Shown here piece after piece: positions 1-13,900 of a DNA stretch of 64,000 nt (position 1 is its first letter; every line of letters starts with the position of its first letter). Below the pieces are notes generated by a model. It was not told where the DNA came from, ran no database searches, and saw nothing but the letters and a program-made list of their open reading frames with translations. A program made the translations under genes and the position numbers. This stretch comes from Albula goreensis (lineage: Eukaryota > Chordata > Actinopteri > Albuliformes > Albulidae), in assembly GCA_022829145.1 (NCBI GenBank), contig CM040741.1:51182180-51246179 (forward strand), in the 5' to 3' direction.

Positions 1-3000
1 TCTGCTTCCAATCCACTAATTGCACAAACATCAGCATACATGCCTTAAATATTATTCAAACCAATATTTCACCCCTAGTTTTTCGGGAGTTTGGAATGTC
101 TAATTGTCATTGTTGAAATGTCTCATCAAACCACGGTCCTTCATTAATTTGAGAGAGAAGATGACTTAGAGAGACAAGCAAATTACACCCAGTGAAACTC
201 ACCACTCCTGGGCAAAGCTACAAATTACAATGTTCTGTCCTGGCAGGGGCAAAGTCAGTTTCTGTCACCACAACATGGGATGTATCTACACACTGGAACA
301 CACTGTCTTGAAGTCCATCGAATGAACTGCCACCCACACTCCTTGCTGTAAATACTAAGAGTGTCTCTTAGTAGATAATGGCCTGATTTGTGACCTGAAT
401 GTTCAAAGTTTAATTTACAGATTACTCTGCCAATCAAGATGCTCAAGTCTTTCAGTAACATACCCTACAATACAAATGACTAATATGTGAGTTTGTTGGA
501 GTTGTGAGTTTCAGTGTGGCATGTGCAACACCACTCAACTCTATTAAACGTTAACCTTATGAAACCAGAATAAATAACCAGTTTATGATTGGAAAAAAGT
601 CCACTCTTCAATACAAATCACAAATTTACACCAAAAACTGAAAGTTAATTTGGAGAGTGCATATAGCATGTCTGTACTTGGCAAACTAAAAGTCACAGAC
701 TCTGAACTAGGAGGGGAGGTGGGCAGGGGGCAGCTTAGCTACTTCTGATGCAGCACATTTCAGGAGAGGACACACCCTGGAGAACACAGCAAACACATCC
801 TGGTCCCCAAGTAGAGAAGAGGAACACCTTCAGCACTATCGCTCTCCAAAGGTCAGAGATCATAAATCTGATTTATGATCACGGGAACCAATGAAAATAG
901 GCACAAGATAAAAATCAATGGGATGTTGATTTTACATATCCAAATCCCTGTACTGGTCACCTGCACACACTGACAGATGGAAACCTGTTCCTTCTCATGG
1001 GTCCCATGTGATCCTGGTCGTCAAATCACCAGCAAAGCCTTTACATAGCAAATATCATCTGCACAGCAACAGAAAAACACCCTGTCTTTGAGACATCAGA
1101 CATTTTATACAACACAGCTGATTAGCATTTTAGAAGGGACCGAGACATTCAAGGTGCATGTCAATATATAACTCATGTGTGATCAACAGAAAGCCAAACT
1201 GCAAATCTCCATTTATAAAATACAGAACCAGTGCAGCACTTCATATACCTATGTGCAAAAAGACTGCATTAAGTAAAGATTGAACAGGAAGTGGTTCTGT
1301 GTATAATGGAGGTCATATAACTCATTACAAAATACCCATTGCTGTTTCAAAATTTAAAGAAGTTTAGCAACGACAAAATATTGCAATATCACCATTTTTG
1401 ACATACTCATTTGAGAAGGTTTGCTCCAGTGATTACACTGTCAGTGTTTTGTTTTTATTGTTGTTTTTCAAAAGAAAATACATACAACAAAACATCCAGC
1501 TTGTTTACAAGAAGTGTTTTGTATTGTGTAGGAAACCATTGAGAACAATAAGAATGTAATAGTATGAATTTTAAAGAATAACCACATACCACACAAAGAA
1601 AGCAGAACACAGATACTTTATTACATTATGAATGAGAAGTGTTAATGATGCTTTTCTTCTTTTATTTGACAAGTCCATCTTCGGTAATGCCATTTAGCAC
1701 ATTATGCTTGTTTCAAAGTGACCATCCATGTTTTTACTACACCCCCTTTAGCACAAACTCACTGCTGAAAGCCATCTGCCCACCCTGTACACAGAAGATG
1801 GATGGTAAAAATAGTCTACAGATCACATGACTGTGGTACATAGTCTCACTGGCAGACAGGAAAATAAGGGAGCATTTCAGAATCCCAGTGATTGGCTAAG
1901 ATTACTTCCCTCCCCCTCACCTCTAGCCAGCCACCCCCCACCATGAGTGAGTCAGACTTGCCAGGATCTTCCACAGGCAGCACTCCCACCCCCACACTCT
2001 GACCCGACTGTGCTCACACTGGAATTGTCTCTACACTTCCCGGATCAAGAAATCAGATATGGCAAGGTACAAAACCAATCAATTTGTAGCAACACACTTT
2101 TCCAGGTATAGTTTTACTGTAGACTGACCAGAAATCACACACACACAATAAACACACATGCTCACACACACACATGGACCAGATAATCAGGGCAATCTAA
2201 CTTCCAGTGCCTGTTCCATCTGAGAATGTTGATGTCAGTTGATATGTGTACTGGGAGTTTGTGGGTATAGGGCTGGATTCCTTGCCCGCTGTGGCATAGG
2301 CTGATAGTTTTTGGCCCTGCTGGAGTAATCTCCACAGGGCCATGAGCCAAACTATGAAAAGCACAGGCCCATCCCAAAACAGCACAGGAGTGTTAAATTA
2401 ATGTTTAAAACAGTTTATATGAGTCCAAGGGAAATACCATTGATTATAACAGTGTAGATTTAGACCTGCACATTTTGCTGAGGAATTGAATATATTTCCT
2501 CTGATAGTTTGATAGTTAATGCAAAGAAACTGTTGACAATAATAATGCAACACTGAGACTGTTTACAGAATTGCCCCAGTCTCCCCACACTTACTCTACT
2601 CTAATTACTGTTTCAAAAGTCATCTAAGTGACAGTGGAGTCATGCAGTGACCTGGGCTTTCATTATGTTTTCTAGACTGGTAATTTTACATTAAAGACAG
2701 TCCAACAGGAAAACTAATCTGAGAGCCAGTACACAATGGCCACACAGCTAGAGAGGATGGATTGCTTTTTTAGGTTCACAGAAGAAAATCTTATCTAAAA
2801 TATGCATATTGTTTTGCAGGTTAAAATAATTGCACATGAAACGATATTGTTTTTTATATGAGCATTTTCTGCAAATAACCATAGACTCTATCCAGCTTAG
2901 TTCAAACTATGCACAGCTCTGAATGTAGGGAATATGAATTTACCAGTTTCTGCACAAATGCATTCATTCAGGACATTTAATTAAGCTCACACTGAGCATA

Positions 3001-6000
3001 TGAGCTGTTCATACAGCAATATATTGCCTATTGGCTGGGGTAAATTGTATTTAAGCACTTAAGTGTCCCATCTGGTGAATGGAGCCTGAAACCTAGGTGT
3101 TACAGCAGGCCCTGTTCATAACTGCAGAATAACAGAAAGAGTGTGCAGGATACATATGGATGTCACACTGCTGTGGGTCACCTAGGGGGAACTGGGCGGC
3201 ACGGAAGGGATGACTCATATTCTCCATAGCTAAGAATCTATCCCACACAACACACATCTCTTCTCTTGTCTTTGGAGGAACTTTTTTACTCTTTTCTCTT
3301 TTCAAAAAAGTTCAAATGGCACCTGAGAGTATACATTTGCAAACCCCCACTTCAGCCCTGTGTTCCTCTCCAAAGTCAACCTTGTGTTGACACTAAGCAA
3401 AAGGCCACATTAAAACAGGAAGCGTACAGCAGTTAATTGCATTGTAAACTGCAGGGAGAGCTAATAGGCAAAGCTCCCCTGGCCCATCAATGAGGCCAAA
3501 TAAAGTCAAATGCCAAGCCGTGGTTCTGGGAAGAGTTTGAACATCTCAGTTTCTTTTGGTAAGAAGGTTTTTCATAAGCATGCTTTATCTTGATTCCACT
3601 AGTATCTCATTCTCAAGAGAAATACCAATACAATTCAGAGGGGGTGCTTTGTCACTTAGAGGGAAGCCTCACTGGGTTTCTGCAACAGAAGGGTGTTTGT
3701 TGAGGTACACGGAAAAATAGGCATGTCAGTCTTGGCTTGCTTGGCTCTGGTTCTACACAAAATGGTGTCTGACTAGACTGATATTTTCTCCAACATTTTG
3801 AAAACCTTCCCTACGCAAAATAAAATATTTAATTATGATTTTGCATATACAAAACCACATTAACTAATCCACAAGGATATGTACTTTCCTGTTGTTATTT
3901 CTGGAAATGCTTTACTGTTTAAGATCCACAGAAAACAGCAACAAAATGGCAGCTGGGCATCGAGGAAAGGCTGCCGTAGCATTGTTCCATCTGCATGGAT
4001 TTGTCTGCAGTCAAGTTGATTGAAATTCTGCTAATCAAGTCCGGCTGAGTACTTAACTGTCGAAAAGCTGTCCTGAAGACTGGAACTGCAATATGATGCT
4101 GTAATTTTTATGTATATTTACCAACAGAAAAAGACTCTGCCAAAGGAATACAATGAAAAGTAAATCTAACCCCATAACCTGACATCACAGAATCACCTTT
4201 TGTTTGAATTAGATGAATCTTCACAACTGCTAATATTTATAACTGATTCATAACTGCCAATATTTTTTCTAAAAACAAATACCAATGGAAAAATGCACAA
4301 AACAACTACAATACTGACTCAATTGTAGTTGAATCCAAACAAATATATTTCTGATGTGACACCAACCAGAAGCTCTGACTCACAGCAGTCATTAAAGATC
4401 CCATGGTTGTTCTTTCAGGCATAGGTGTGTTAGCCCAGGTCAAATTCCCACACTGGCTAAATCTGGCTCCTTAATAAACCCCCTTAAGGTGTATTGGTAA
4501 TGTAACACCTTTTTCAATCCCACCACACCCTATTTTGCCCATATTATTAGAGATAATAAAAGAGAACTAAAATCTCAGTTAATGTCTTATTAAATAATAG
4601 TATTATATGGATTTTAATTTGCTAACAGATCTCCCCTCCTTTGTCCCTTGGTACTTATTAAAAAACATGTTCCCTTGCATACACAACAAAGCGTCTGTGG
4701 AGATCAAGCTTGTGCCATTTCAGGCATCTGTTGGCCTCTCCGCTCACAGCTGCAAACAAAGCTCCCAAACACGATGCTCATGGGTCTGAGGCTTTGGTCA
4801 CAAGGCCAGGGCTCAGGAGCCACTCCCCTCAGACACTGCACGTCTCTGCTGCCCTACAATCTTTCTGCAGCACTGCTGAGGCAGTTACATTTGTGGATGA
4901 TAACTATCAATGCCTTTTACATAATGCATAAATCTACCTTTACAGCAACTTTCTCCATCGGTTCTATTTTCTCCTTCACTTCTGCATTTTGTCTTTTAAT
5001 GTACTTCATTCTTTATAAACACAACTGGAGATAGCTGAAGGTGATGTAGTTCAACATTAAAGCACTTCACTGCACATCTGTTTTTCAACAATAAAGTCCA
5101 GTTCCCCATGTTGCATTGCTATGACTATGAATAAGCAGCAAAATGACCTCAGTTTTTTAAATAGCACTGTGTTTTATCATACATATTTATCATTCTCTAT
5201 CATGGAGGGAATCTTTTTCTGAACAAATCTGTCTCTCTTTCAAACCGTCTCCTCAACTTCTTGTATCATTTCATTTTAAGAGTGAATAATCTCTCAAGCT
5301 AAATTGACATTGGCAAAAAAACACAAGAAGTCTGCAGAGAAGTCAAATCCCCAGACGGTGTGTTGTCATTATCGTGTTATCAGTTCAAACATACTCATTA
5401 TCTGGTCGGCTAAAAACACCGTCCTTTTTTGATTTTTCATTGCTGTGCTACAGGGGCTGGAAGACCTTACAAATTTAGTTCTGCATTGACTTTCATAGAA
5501 ACGCTATATGATGCTATAATAGAAGTATATCCATGTTACCACCATTTTTCTCTTCACCATACCAACACGGGGATCTAACACATGTCTTATCTCGTATTCG
5601 TTGGAATTTTGCTGCACGTATTCCAAAACGTTTTGGGTTTAGGTCGGTGATGAGACATTCACATTGATAAAAACGACAATGCCTTTTCCTCAGTGGTTCA
5701 CTGTGTCATGTTTAGTCTGTGGCAAAGCCTCTGAATTTGGATTCACGTGAACATGATCAAATGGATGCCACAGTTACTAACTCTGCTCATCTTGCTCATC
5801 TTGTTTGCACTTCCTCAAATCATGTCTGGTGATTTATTTAAAGAAACTGTGTTTAGAGTTGTCTGCGTTTCTATGGTGATTAGGGATGTCCATATAAAGA
5901 CAGGGAATGCCCAGCTATTACAATGAGAATGGCCAGTTATTCCATGAGGCATGTGTTAGTACCACACCCAGTTTATATTAAAACTTTTTGGGCCTGCCAA

Positions 6001-7375
6001 TTTGTACACTATTGTTCCAAGAAAGCCTCTTATTTATTGTTTTGTTAGTTCTACGTCTAATGTTCTGTAAGAGGGAAGGCATGCAGCATTTCACGTATAT
6101 TTGTTCAAAATAGACATTTATTATTTATAGATATTAGACATAGATATTTACTTTTTGGCTTTTTTTCAGTTTGGCTGCGATGTTTTATGACAGGGGACAA
6201 CTACATCTTGTCATGTATAACTTATAACAATTACAACAATATAACTTAGGTCCGATCAAAATTAATATAAGTTATTGGTAATTTTGTTAGTTGCTAATCA
6301 ATGAAATCTATGCATATAAGCTAAAGCTTGAATCCCCATTAAACTGATGAAGGCTGAAGGGAAATACTAAAACGTTACATGCTTCTCAAAAAATTAAAAT
6401 CAGGTTAAATAGGCTAACTCTAAGATATAACTTATACATATTTAATTTGTATGAACAATCTAAAATTCCTACCAAAAAAATTCTGTCGTTTGAGTGAGAG
6501 AGTGAGAAAGAGATAGAAATTGCTCGGCCCGTTTGTGGTTCTATGGCACCACATAAAGAAAATATCTATGTTGTATACTTGTGTATTGAATAAACTTTGT
6601 ACACGGAATTCTTACTAGTTTATTCATTCCCAGATATGCCCACCCTTCTTAACTGGCAGTAGTGTAATGAAGACTTTGTGCGTTCCATGAACCGCTGATC
6701 CGTTATAGGCTACATGGTGCACCAACATATGCGTGATTAGTTTAGCATGAACTTTTCTCTCTTCTGCCAGTCCTTGAGGGGAGTCTTCTCGTTTTTGCTA
6801 TTATGAGCCACTTCATGAAAACGAGTTATAAACAGCCAAGCTCTTAAATTTATTGCTCCATTGTTGCACATGATCGAAAAAGCCCCACGGTCAACGGGCG
6901 TAATAACAGACTTCATAATGCCCAAGTGAATGTAGTTCAGAAGAAACAGTGTATCTATAGGTTTAGAAAAAACATTAAATAAATGTGTCTCATGCAAAAG
7001 TGCAGTTGAAGCCTTTTGTAGAACAGGCTGCATTGCCAAACTACTACAGTTGAAAGTTGAACAAATGGGACACCGACTCGCCAGTCCGTTGGTTGGAAGT
7101 ATTGTAATTAAAATCTGTTGTCTACAAATACCCTTACTGTGAAAAATAAAGCTAATGGTGCTGAAAAGCTCATGGTACAGAAAGATGTAAAAGAGACGGA
7201 ATGGGGTTAACACGGCAACGTAACTGGCACCCTGGAACATTATCTTTCCATTGACATTAGTTGATTCTATACAACAAAAATAAGCCGAAAATCCGTAGCA
7301 ATTTCCTATTTAACGTTCTTTAGAAAGATAATAAATCGGGTGTAACGGATGTTCCCCGGATGCCATGCTTACCTG
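1..7375. other. Left intergenic or intronic DNA, no recognisable gene
   Basis: The stretch is AT-rich with many short open frames, none of which resembles a known protein or has splice-flanked, conserved-looking coding sequence. A short perfect inverted repeat lies at 858-880 (10-bp arms GATCATAAAT / ATTTATGATC, 3-nt loop). A 167-codon open frame on the minus strand at 6737-7240 has no recognisable motif and is treated as chance. If the candidate first exon at 7376-7550 is real, this whole stretch would be the first intron of a minus-strand gene that leaves the window on the left. Confidence 0.5.
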
Positions 7376-7550
7376 ATGTTGTGCGAATCAAATGTTTCTG
7401 GGCCTGTCCGCTAGAAATCTGTTCCTCCCAGACAGATCTTTGCGGGATTGTGTCGTTTCGGTAGGACGTTTTCAAGAGCCGGCCCAGGGGCAACTCCCTT
7501 CTGAGTCAGAGATCTGTCCGACTGAGCTGCGTGGAGTGCGAATATCACAG
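7376..7550 (-). other. Candidate non-coding first exon of a minus-strand gene leaving the window
   Basis: Read on the minus strand, the segment ends in ACATCAG followed by a good splice donor (gtaagc) at about 7370-7375. It is richer in CpG than the DNA around it and carries no convincing start codon, as expected for a 5' UTR exon. No later exon of such a gene is visible in the 7 kb to its left. In mammals GSN lies head to head with RAB14, so a gelsolin-family gene is one possible owner, but nothing in the sequence itself shows this. Confidence 0.25.
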
Positions 7551-7560
7551 TGAAAAAGGG

Positions 7561-10478
7561 GGCAGTTTTGGACCCCTCCCTCTCTTTGGATGAAAATGGG
7601 ACAAGAACAGTCTCGTGTCCCCCCTGCTGCTTGACTACCGGTATAGTAAGGTCGTCTACTTTGGACTTGGTTCTATTTGACGATGTTGATGAAATATATC
7701 AAATATTGTATGTTGGTCTCTCGTTTTTATTTATAAATTTGATGATTTATAAGTGTGCTATAGACTGTTTAAATTGTTCCATTATGTGTACATTTTTTCC
7801 ACATAACTTGAAATATTAACGTGTTTGCGCTGGTGTTCACGTATTATGGGGTATTCATATTATGTGCTCAAAACCACAATTATTATTTCATAAACACATT
7901 TATTTTATTTTAAATGGAAAAGTAGAAATACCTACCTCTCTCTCGTTCAGACTTCCAAATGAACTTTATTGGCAAGACACATCCGTATTAGTAATGCCAA
8001 AACAACCTTAAATACAATGCAAGCCGAACAATAACAATAATGACAAAAATAAACATTTATTCATACAACCCTTTCTAAGGAATGTTTATTAATTCATTCC
8101 TATGTATATGAATTATACATACCTATGTATGTACATTCACAGATACACATAAATAAAAGGAAAACTAGAACAATAATTTTGACAACAAATGACAGCTGTA
8201 ACAGCAACAGTTTATTTACTGTCTCTTGGGCTATGGCATGCCATCACATACTGGGCAGAGAAAGATGCTGGGTGTCCCTCTCCCAAATTGATAGATAGTT
8301 TCACCCCGAAAAAAAGGGAAGGTGAGTGTACAAGCCTCTAGTGCTGGGTAGGAATCTTGGTGTCACTGTGGGGTATTGGTCAGGATACACAGGAGTCCAT
8401 GTTTCCAGTATTACAACTTTTATTTGCACACACACATACACAACATAAGAAAATTCCAGGATGAAACATTGAGTAGGTGAAAAGATGTGAGTAGATACGA
8501 CCAGGTATAAACAGATGTTGTTTCTGAGAATCAATAAAACACACACAATTACAGGAAATCACATATAATATAAACATTATAAACTCAAAGGCAAATTAAA
8601 CTATATACAGAAATACAAATGTAATAGAACTGCAAGGACATGGATAATGACAGATAATTAAACTATATTCAGAAACACAGATCCCCTGGCTAACAAAACT
8701 TGCACCCCATTAATGAACAGCAAACAAATATTCACATCAGCATAGACGTATACCATAAATGCTACCCTGGAAGACAGGGTTTCAGGCTTGATCTGCCCTG
8801 GAGTGGGTAGTGGACTGCTACCTCAGGAGGGATGCATCTTCATATATACTACACTTGCACCCTCTACTGATTGGGAATTAAAGTCCAGAGACAGCAGAAA
8901 TGGACAGGTCAGAGGACTAATAATGACCTCTGACCACCAGTTGTAGGGGTGCAGTCTAGCCTGATTTATGGCCTTGTTTTAGTTCTTCCGGGTACTGTAA
9001 AGGAGAGGGGGATTTGGCATTTGGCAACCATGTTTTAAGTCTGCCTTTTAAATGACTGAACTTGGTAAGAATATGTTGCTGTGCTCTATATCAGTGCAGA
9101 GATACCTGTACAATCTAAAGTCTCTGATAGCATAACAATTTATATTGTGATTTGGCTCATATCCCTCAATGTTCCAGAGGACAGTTTTGGCTTTGTTTCA
9201 TAATTTGTTTTACTCTTATTTTTGGTTGGTCAACACTGCTGCTATAAGCTGGCATATGCACATTTTTACAGGGTTAGTTCATTCACCAGTGCTGTACTCT
9301 GTCATGTGTCATTGGGCCTTGTGACATTTATTACCAGTTCTGCCCTGCATGTTTTTGTTAGTATTTTTCTCTAGTATATTACTATTATTCTTATTTAATT
9401 CCCCCCACACCTGAACTCAGCTGCAGAGCATATTTGGTTTGTATATCGGCAGGGCACTAGCTGGCCAGAGGTGGGAGCTAGAGAGTAATGATTGAAAGTA
9501 ATGATGAAAAATGTAACTTTCTGTGCTTAGAGTATTTTGGGTGCATCTAATAGTTTTTTTTTTTTTTTTGGAGTAATTTGGTGATAAAGACAGTTCAAAT
9601 TGTTTTGCTCAATAATTTTACAATTTCAGTTTTTTCTTGAATGTATTCCTGTTCAAGTGAGAGGTCTTGCTATTTGATTTCCTCATAAGGATTTCTAGGA
9701 TTTCAAAATGTCTTCCAAATGCCATCATTTTGTATGTTTATGTCTTGGATTTGTTTTTTTATTTAGGGTGTTTCACCTTACCCATAACTATTTTTAATTT
9801 TTTTACTAATTTACTCTTCTCTGTCTTATATAGTTTTGTTGCAATATTTTTGTTTAGTGTTTTTTATATATTCCTTTTTTCATGTCACTGTATTTTTTTC
9901 AGAATTTTTCTGGTTGATGGTTATTTTCAGAACTTTTGGTTATATAAAGACTTCGTTACCTTCTTATAGTATTACATTTTTCATCCAATCATTTTTCTTT
10001 TTGGGGTCATTGATTGGGTTTGTTAGTTAAAGATGAGCAAACTAAAAATCTTTCCCATCGACAGCATGAGACGAAAAAAAGAACTCATTTGGCCACAGCA
10101 CCACTATATGGCCAAACTTTTGTTATGACGACCTCTAGCGCCGATTGCTTTACATCACAACATTTCATTTCTGGAGTATTTGTCCTATACTACTAGTGCG
10201 TTGGATACATATTATCAGTTTAGTGAAATTCTAATGAGAATTTAATTTCCTATGAATGAACAAAAACTAAAAATCTCCGAGACGGAAATATACTTTACAA
10301 AATGCATGCCTGTGCTGATAGTCTGCATTATTTCTGTGACTGGATAGGCCCAAAACATTCATACAGACGTAATTTCTAAGTTTTTAATGAATTTGGTCTT
10401 TATCGGAACATTGACTTATTTTTTATGCTACAGAAAACATACAGATCATACAAGGATTTTTTTACCTTGTTTTACAGG

Positions 10479-10480
<2 letters not shown>
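7561..10480. other. Intergenic DNA upstream of RAB14
   Basis: No coding exon or RNA gene is recognisable. The stretch is AT-rich, with a T19-type run near 9546-9564 and a T-rich tract at about 9660-10000 whose open frames are composed almost entirely of Phe, Leu and Ile codons and are not believable proteins. A probable dispersed repeat lies at 7945-8060. Confidence 0.5.
7945..8060. repeat. Probable dispersed fish repeat
   Basis: The words AACTTTATTGGCAAGACA and GTAATGCCAAAACA, followed by an AACAATAATGACAATAATAA-like tail, resemble a repeat I recognise as frequent in fish intergenic DNA and transcripts. The family name and boundaries cannot be fixed from this window alone. Confidence 0.3.

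Positions 10481-10522
<42 letters not shown>
10481..10522. repeat. (TTA)14 microsatellite
   Basis: This is an uninterrupted run of the trinucleotide TTA. It lies about 400 bp upstream of the probable RAB14 first exon and is followed by a purine-rich AAGAAAAGAAAGAAGAAG stretch. Confidence 0.95.
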
Positions 10523-10523
<1 letters not shown>

Positions 10524-10898
10524 GTAGTAGTCGCAGTGACAGAGGAAGAAAAGAAAGAAGAAGACCATAATCAGCTGTGATAGTGGCAATGTTATTTTTG
10601 TCTGTTTTAACTACAAACAGTTGTCAGGGTGGACTTGCTGGGAGCTCCCTTGCGCACCTTATACTAGGCAATTTAATGATTTTACAGGTCAGTGCGTAGC
10701 AAATGCACCTTGTTGCCGTAGGTGCGGACATTGTACCCTTTGATTGGAGAAATACCTGAATTGGTCTTGGTTCTGCCCATCTCATCCTTCCGTTCCTAAG
10801 TAGCCGGTCTAGATGATTTTGTGACATATTCGGTGTGCATTTGCCCTTTGTCCCACAAGCCCATTGTATGCGATAGAGGAAACCCTGTGTAGCGCAGG

Positions 10899-10999
10899 CC
10901 GCCATCTTGGATAGGCAGTCCCTTCAACCCAGGATAACCTGCAGATCCCTTCAGAGTCGGGGACAATAAATACAAAGCAAAAATACCTTGAAATCAACG
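10899..10999 (+). promoter_or_regulatory. rab14: Probable RAB14 core promoter and non-coding exon 1
   Basis: RAB14 starts translation seven bases into its second exon, so an upstream non-coding exon must exist. The best candidate starts around the GCCGCCATCTTGG word at about 10,900, which is the reverse complement of the YY1 consensus AAGATGGCGGC often found at transcription starts. It ends at 10,999 in front of a good donor (ACG, then gtaagc). An inverted CCAAT box (ATTGG) lies about 150 bp upstream. The transcription start is inferred; other exon 1 choices within the next kilobase are possible. Confidence 0.4.
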
Positions 11000-13900
11000 G
11001 TAAGCAACGCAAAGATGTTTATAACCCCGTTAAGATCTTCGCAGCTAAAGAAGACGGTCCTACCATATAGATGATTAACAACATAGCGTTACCTATCATG
11101 CAGTTATTGTGTTAGCTTGCCAGCTGACCAGCCAGCTAACATGTTAGCTAGCTAGATGGCTAATATTCGATAGCTGACGTTTGCTAGTTGTTTGTCAAAA
11201 TTAGCTAGCAAGCTAACGTTAGCTATCTATCCGCTGGTATTGTCAAGTAAAGCATGAAGGAGGGGTGACAACACCCTTAGCATAAATTGTCTTGGTAGTT
11301 AGTCTTGAGTAGCTAGTCAGTGAGGCTGTCTAGCTAATCATTTATTGGTAAAAAGTAATGTGTGGCATGGAAAGGTGATTTGCTTGCTAGCGAGCTATCT
11401 AACTCATGTGATCCATTTTCTTACTTGTCTATACGGTAGCTGGCAGGTTGTTGATTTACACAATTGACAACTAGAATGTAATATTTATTTTAATATCCTT
11501 GCGGTTTTACATATAGTCAGCAATCCGGAAGAGGTGGCTAGCGGTGTACTTGTGATTTTGTTTCTATCAGTCGGGCAAAAATGTGGTATCGGTAACCACC
11601 GGAGAGTTAGCTGGCTAACGCTGACCAAGGCACACCACAGCTGTGCTCAACTGAGGCTTTGCCAGAGTAATGTGTCGCTAACCAGCTTGCTTTATTGTGT
11701 TTGACACGTCGTGTTCCGATTTTCTTGGGCAGTGTGTCTGTCTGCGTGCTTTAGCTAGCTTTCACTTAAGCTAGCAAGAAGTCAGAACTGTAAGCACTGT
11801 TAGCTAGGTACTGATGGTGTAACCACTTTGAAGTTAAATGACCAGCCATATACATGGCTTGTTAAGCCTGACGCTGGTGATGCTGGCTGAAAACCAGCGA
11901 TGCATGGACTAGGCCTCATTCTTAGTTATCTTAGTAATTATCACTATGGCATTGTCTATAGATACAGATTTCATGGTGAAACCGGAGAGTACGGAGTCAG
12001 TCCACAAACCAGCTAGCCAGGAGAAGTATGATATCGACAGATTGCTAATCAGCTAAATATCCCTGCATTGCCTGTTTGAAGCAGCATATCGCCTGCTGGA
12101 TAACTATATTGCTTGGTGTTGTGGTTGCACGTCTCGCATGTGTCATTCAAAACGCACTGTTAACGACCTGGCTACTTACTGAATCACTTTACCATTAATC
12201 TATCGCTACAATATAACGTTAGATGGCTAGCAGGCTAGCGAAAACTTGTGTAAGGGCGGTACTGTTAGCATAGTTTACGTCATGTAGCTATGAGTACCCA
12301 TCATGATATTGGTTATGATATATGTATTATAGTGATGGATATTTGATGATATTTGAATGCGTTGATTGCGACTTTGTCCATTTTGCTTGCTATCTCTAGT
12401 TTATATAGGTATATGCATGCCATCATGACAAACCGCTAGCGTCGCGAACGCTGGCTTGTTGTTTACGTAGTTTTTACGCTTCATGAGCTTTGTAGGCCCC
12501 CTCCTACTGATGTTTTCAACCCGGCAAACCAAGGCCTATCTAGTTACTTATCCGGCAGCTTGCTTGCTAGCACCGTATGCAAGGGGTTTGTCACTTTAAC
12601 GCGGTCAAGAAAGGATGGGATGCCCACAATTTTGTTTTGATTGGAGAACATACTTTACTCATACTTTACTCAACTGGCTAATGGTAGCTGGGACAATTCA
12701 TCGACTGAGATATGTCGATGATGGTAGCTTGTGTTGGTCACGCAAATTGAAAACCATACTCAAAAAACACACCTATAATCTATACAAATCCGCCATCATC
12801 GATGAAGCTGGGGTTGTTTGTTTGTTTTACAATTAGTACGAAGATCCGCTGATCTTTACATAAGTGGATCGGCAGAGTGAAGTAGATTGAACCATCCAGA
12901 CCAGTTTTAGTTTTTTTTTAAAGGACATTATTTTATAAATAACTTAAGATTGTCTGTACCCGTGTTGTAATGTTTAATATTAAATTTAAAAAATACGGTG
13001 CTCTTTTACATTATTATGAAAACAAGTCATGAACATCGCACTGGTTCTTGGCATTTATTTGTTTTTTGCTTGGTCCTGCTGTTGTAAATAAAGGATAGGA
13101 CTGTATGTCGGACCGTCTTCATTTTCCTGTCGTATAGGAGGCACAGTGCTTACAGTATCAGGGAAGGTAGTGATAAGGAATGTTGTAGAATTAATCTGTG
13201 TTGAAAAAGACGAAAAAGCCACACATGCTAGCCTTGATGGCTGATTGCAGGTCTCCTTGGGAAGGAGGAAGTTTTTATCAGGTTTTGCTGAGATGAATGA
13301 TAGGCAGTCCGCTGCAGGATGACACAACCACGTCTGTTTTTTTTTTGTTCTTTTTTTTTTTTTTTCATACATGCAGATGGCAGCTTTTCAGAAGCAGCTT
13401 GGCAGAGGGGGGAAACACACTGTTCACCTGAGAAGTCAGTAGTCATCCGCACTAAGGCGGTCGGACATGTGGAAAAACAGAAGGCTTTATGGGGGGGAAG
13501 GGATTGTTAATATGGTTGCTTCTGGGTCCCAGTGTTATTAAAACAGTAAAAACAGGCTGTGATGTGTCCACACAGTGATGTTGAACCAGAGCTAAACAAA
13601 CTCCATTCACATGCTTTCTTTACTTCCAGTTAGCTACTTATGAGTAATCATATCACAGCCTGTCTCAACTTGGTTTTTGTAACTCAGTGTGAAATGTGGA
13701 AGGGACATACAAATCATATCTTGTTTCCTGTTGTGGGATGTCTTGCAACAGGACTTTGGAGTCAGCATGTTGAGGATTATATTGAATCTTTAAGAATAAT
13801 TTTCTTTTTGTTAAATTGACTTAGTAAAGACTTGTGGATATTTAATCCACTTGGCCTTCAGTTAAATGAATTGACTAAATTGAAATGACTGACCAACACC

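Noticed and set aside
6737-7240. 167-codon open frame on the minus strand
   Set aside because: No recognisable motif or domain, no good splice or promoter context, and Phe/Ile/Leu-rich composition typical of AT-rich non-coding DNA.
9667-10030. 100- and 64-codon hydrophobic open frames
   Set aside because: They come from a T-rich tract and consist almost only of Phe, Leu, Ile and Ser; not believable membrane proteins.
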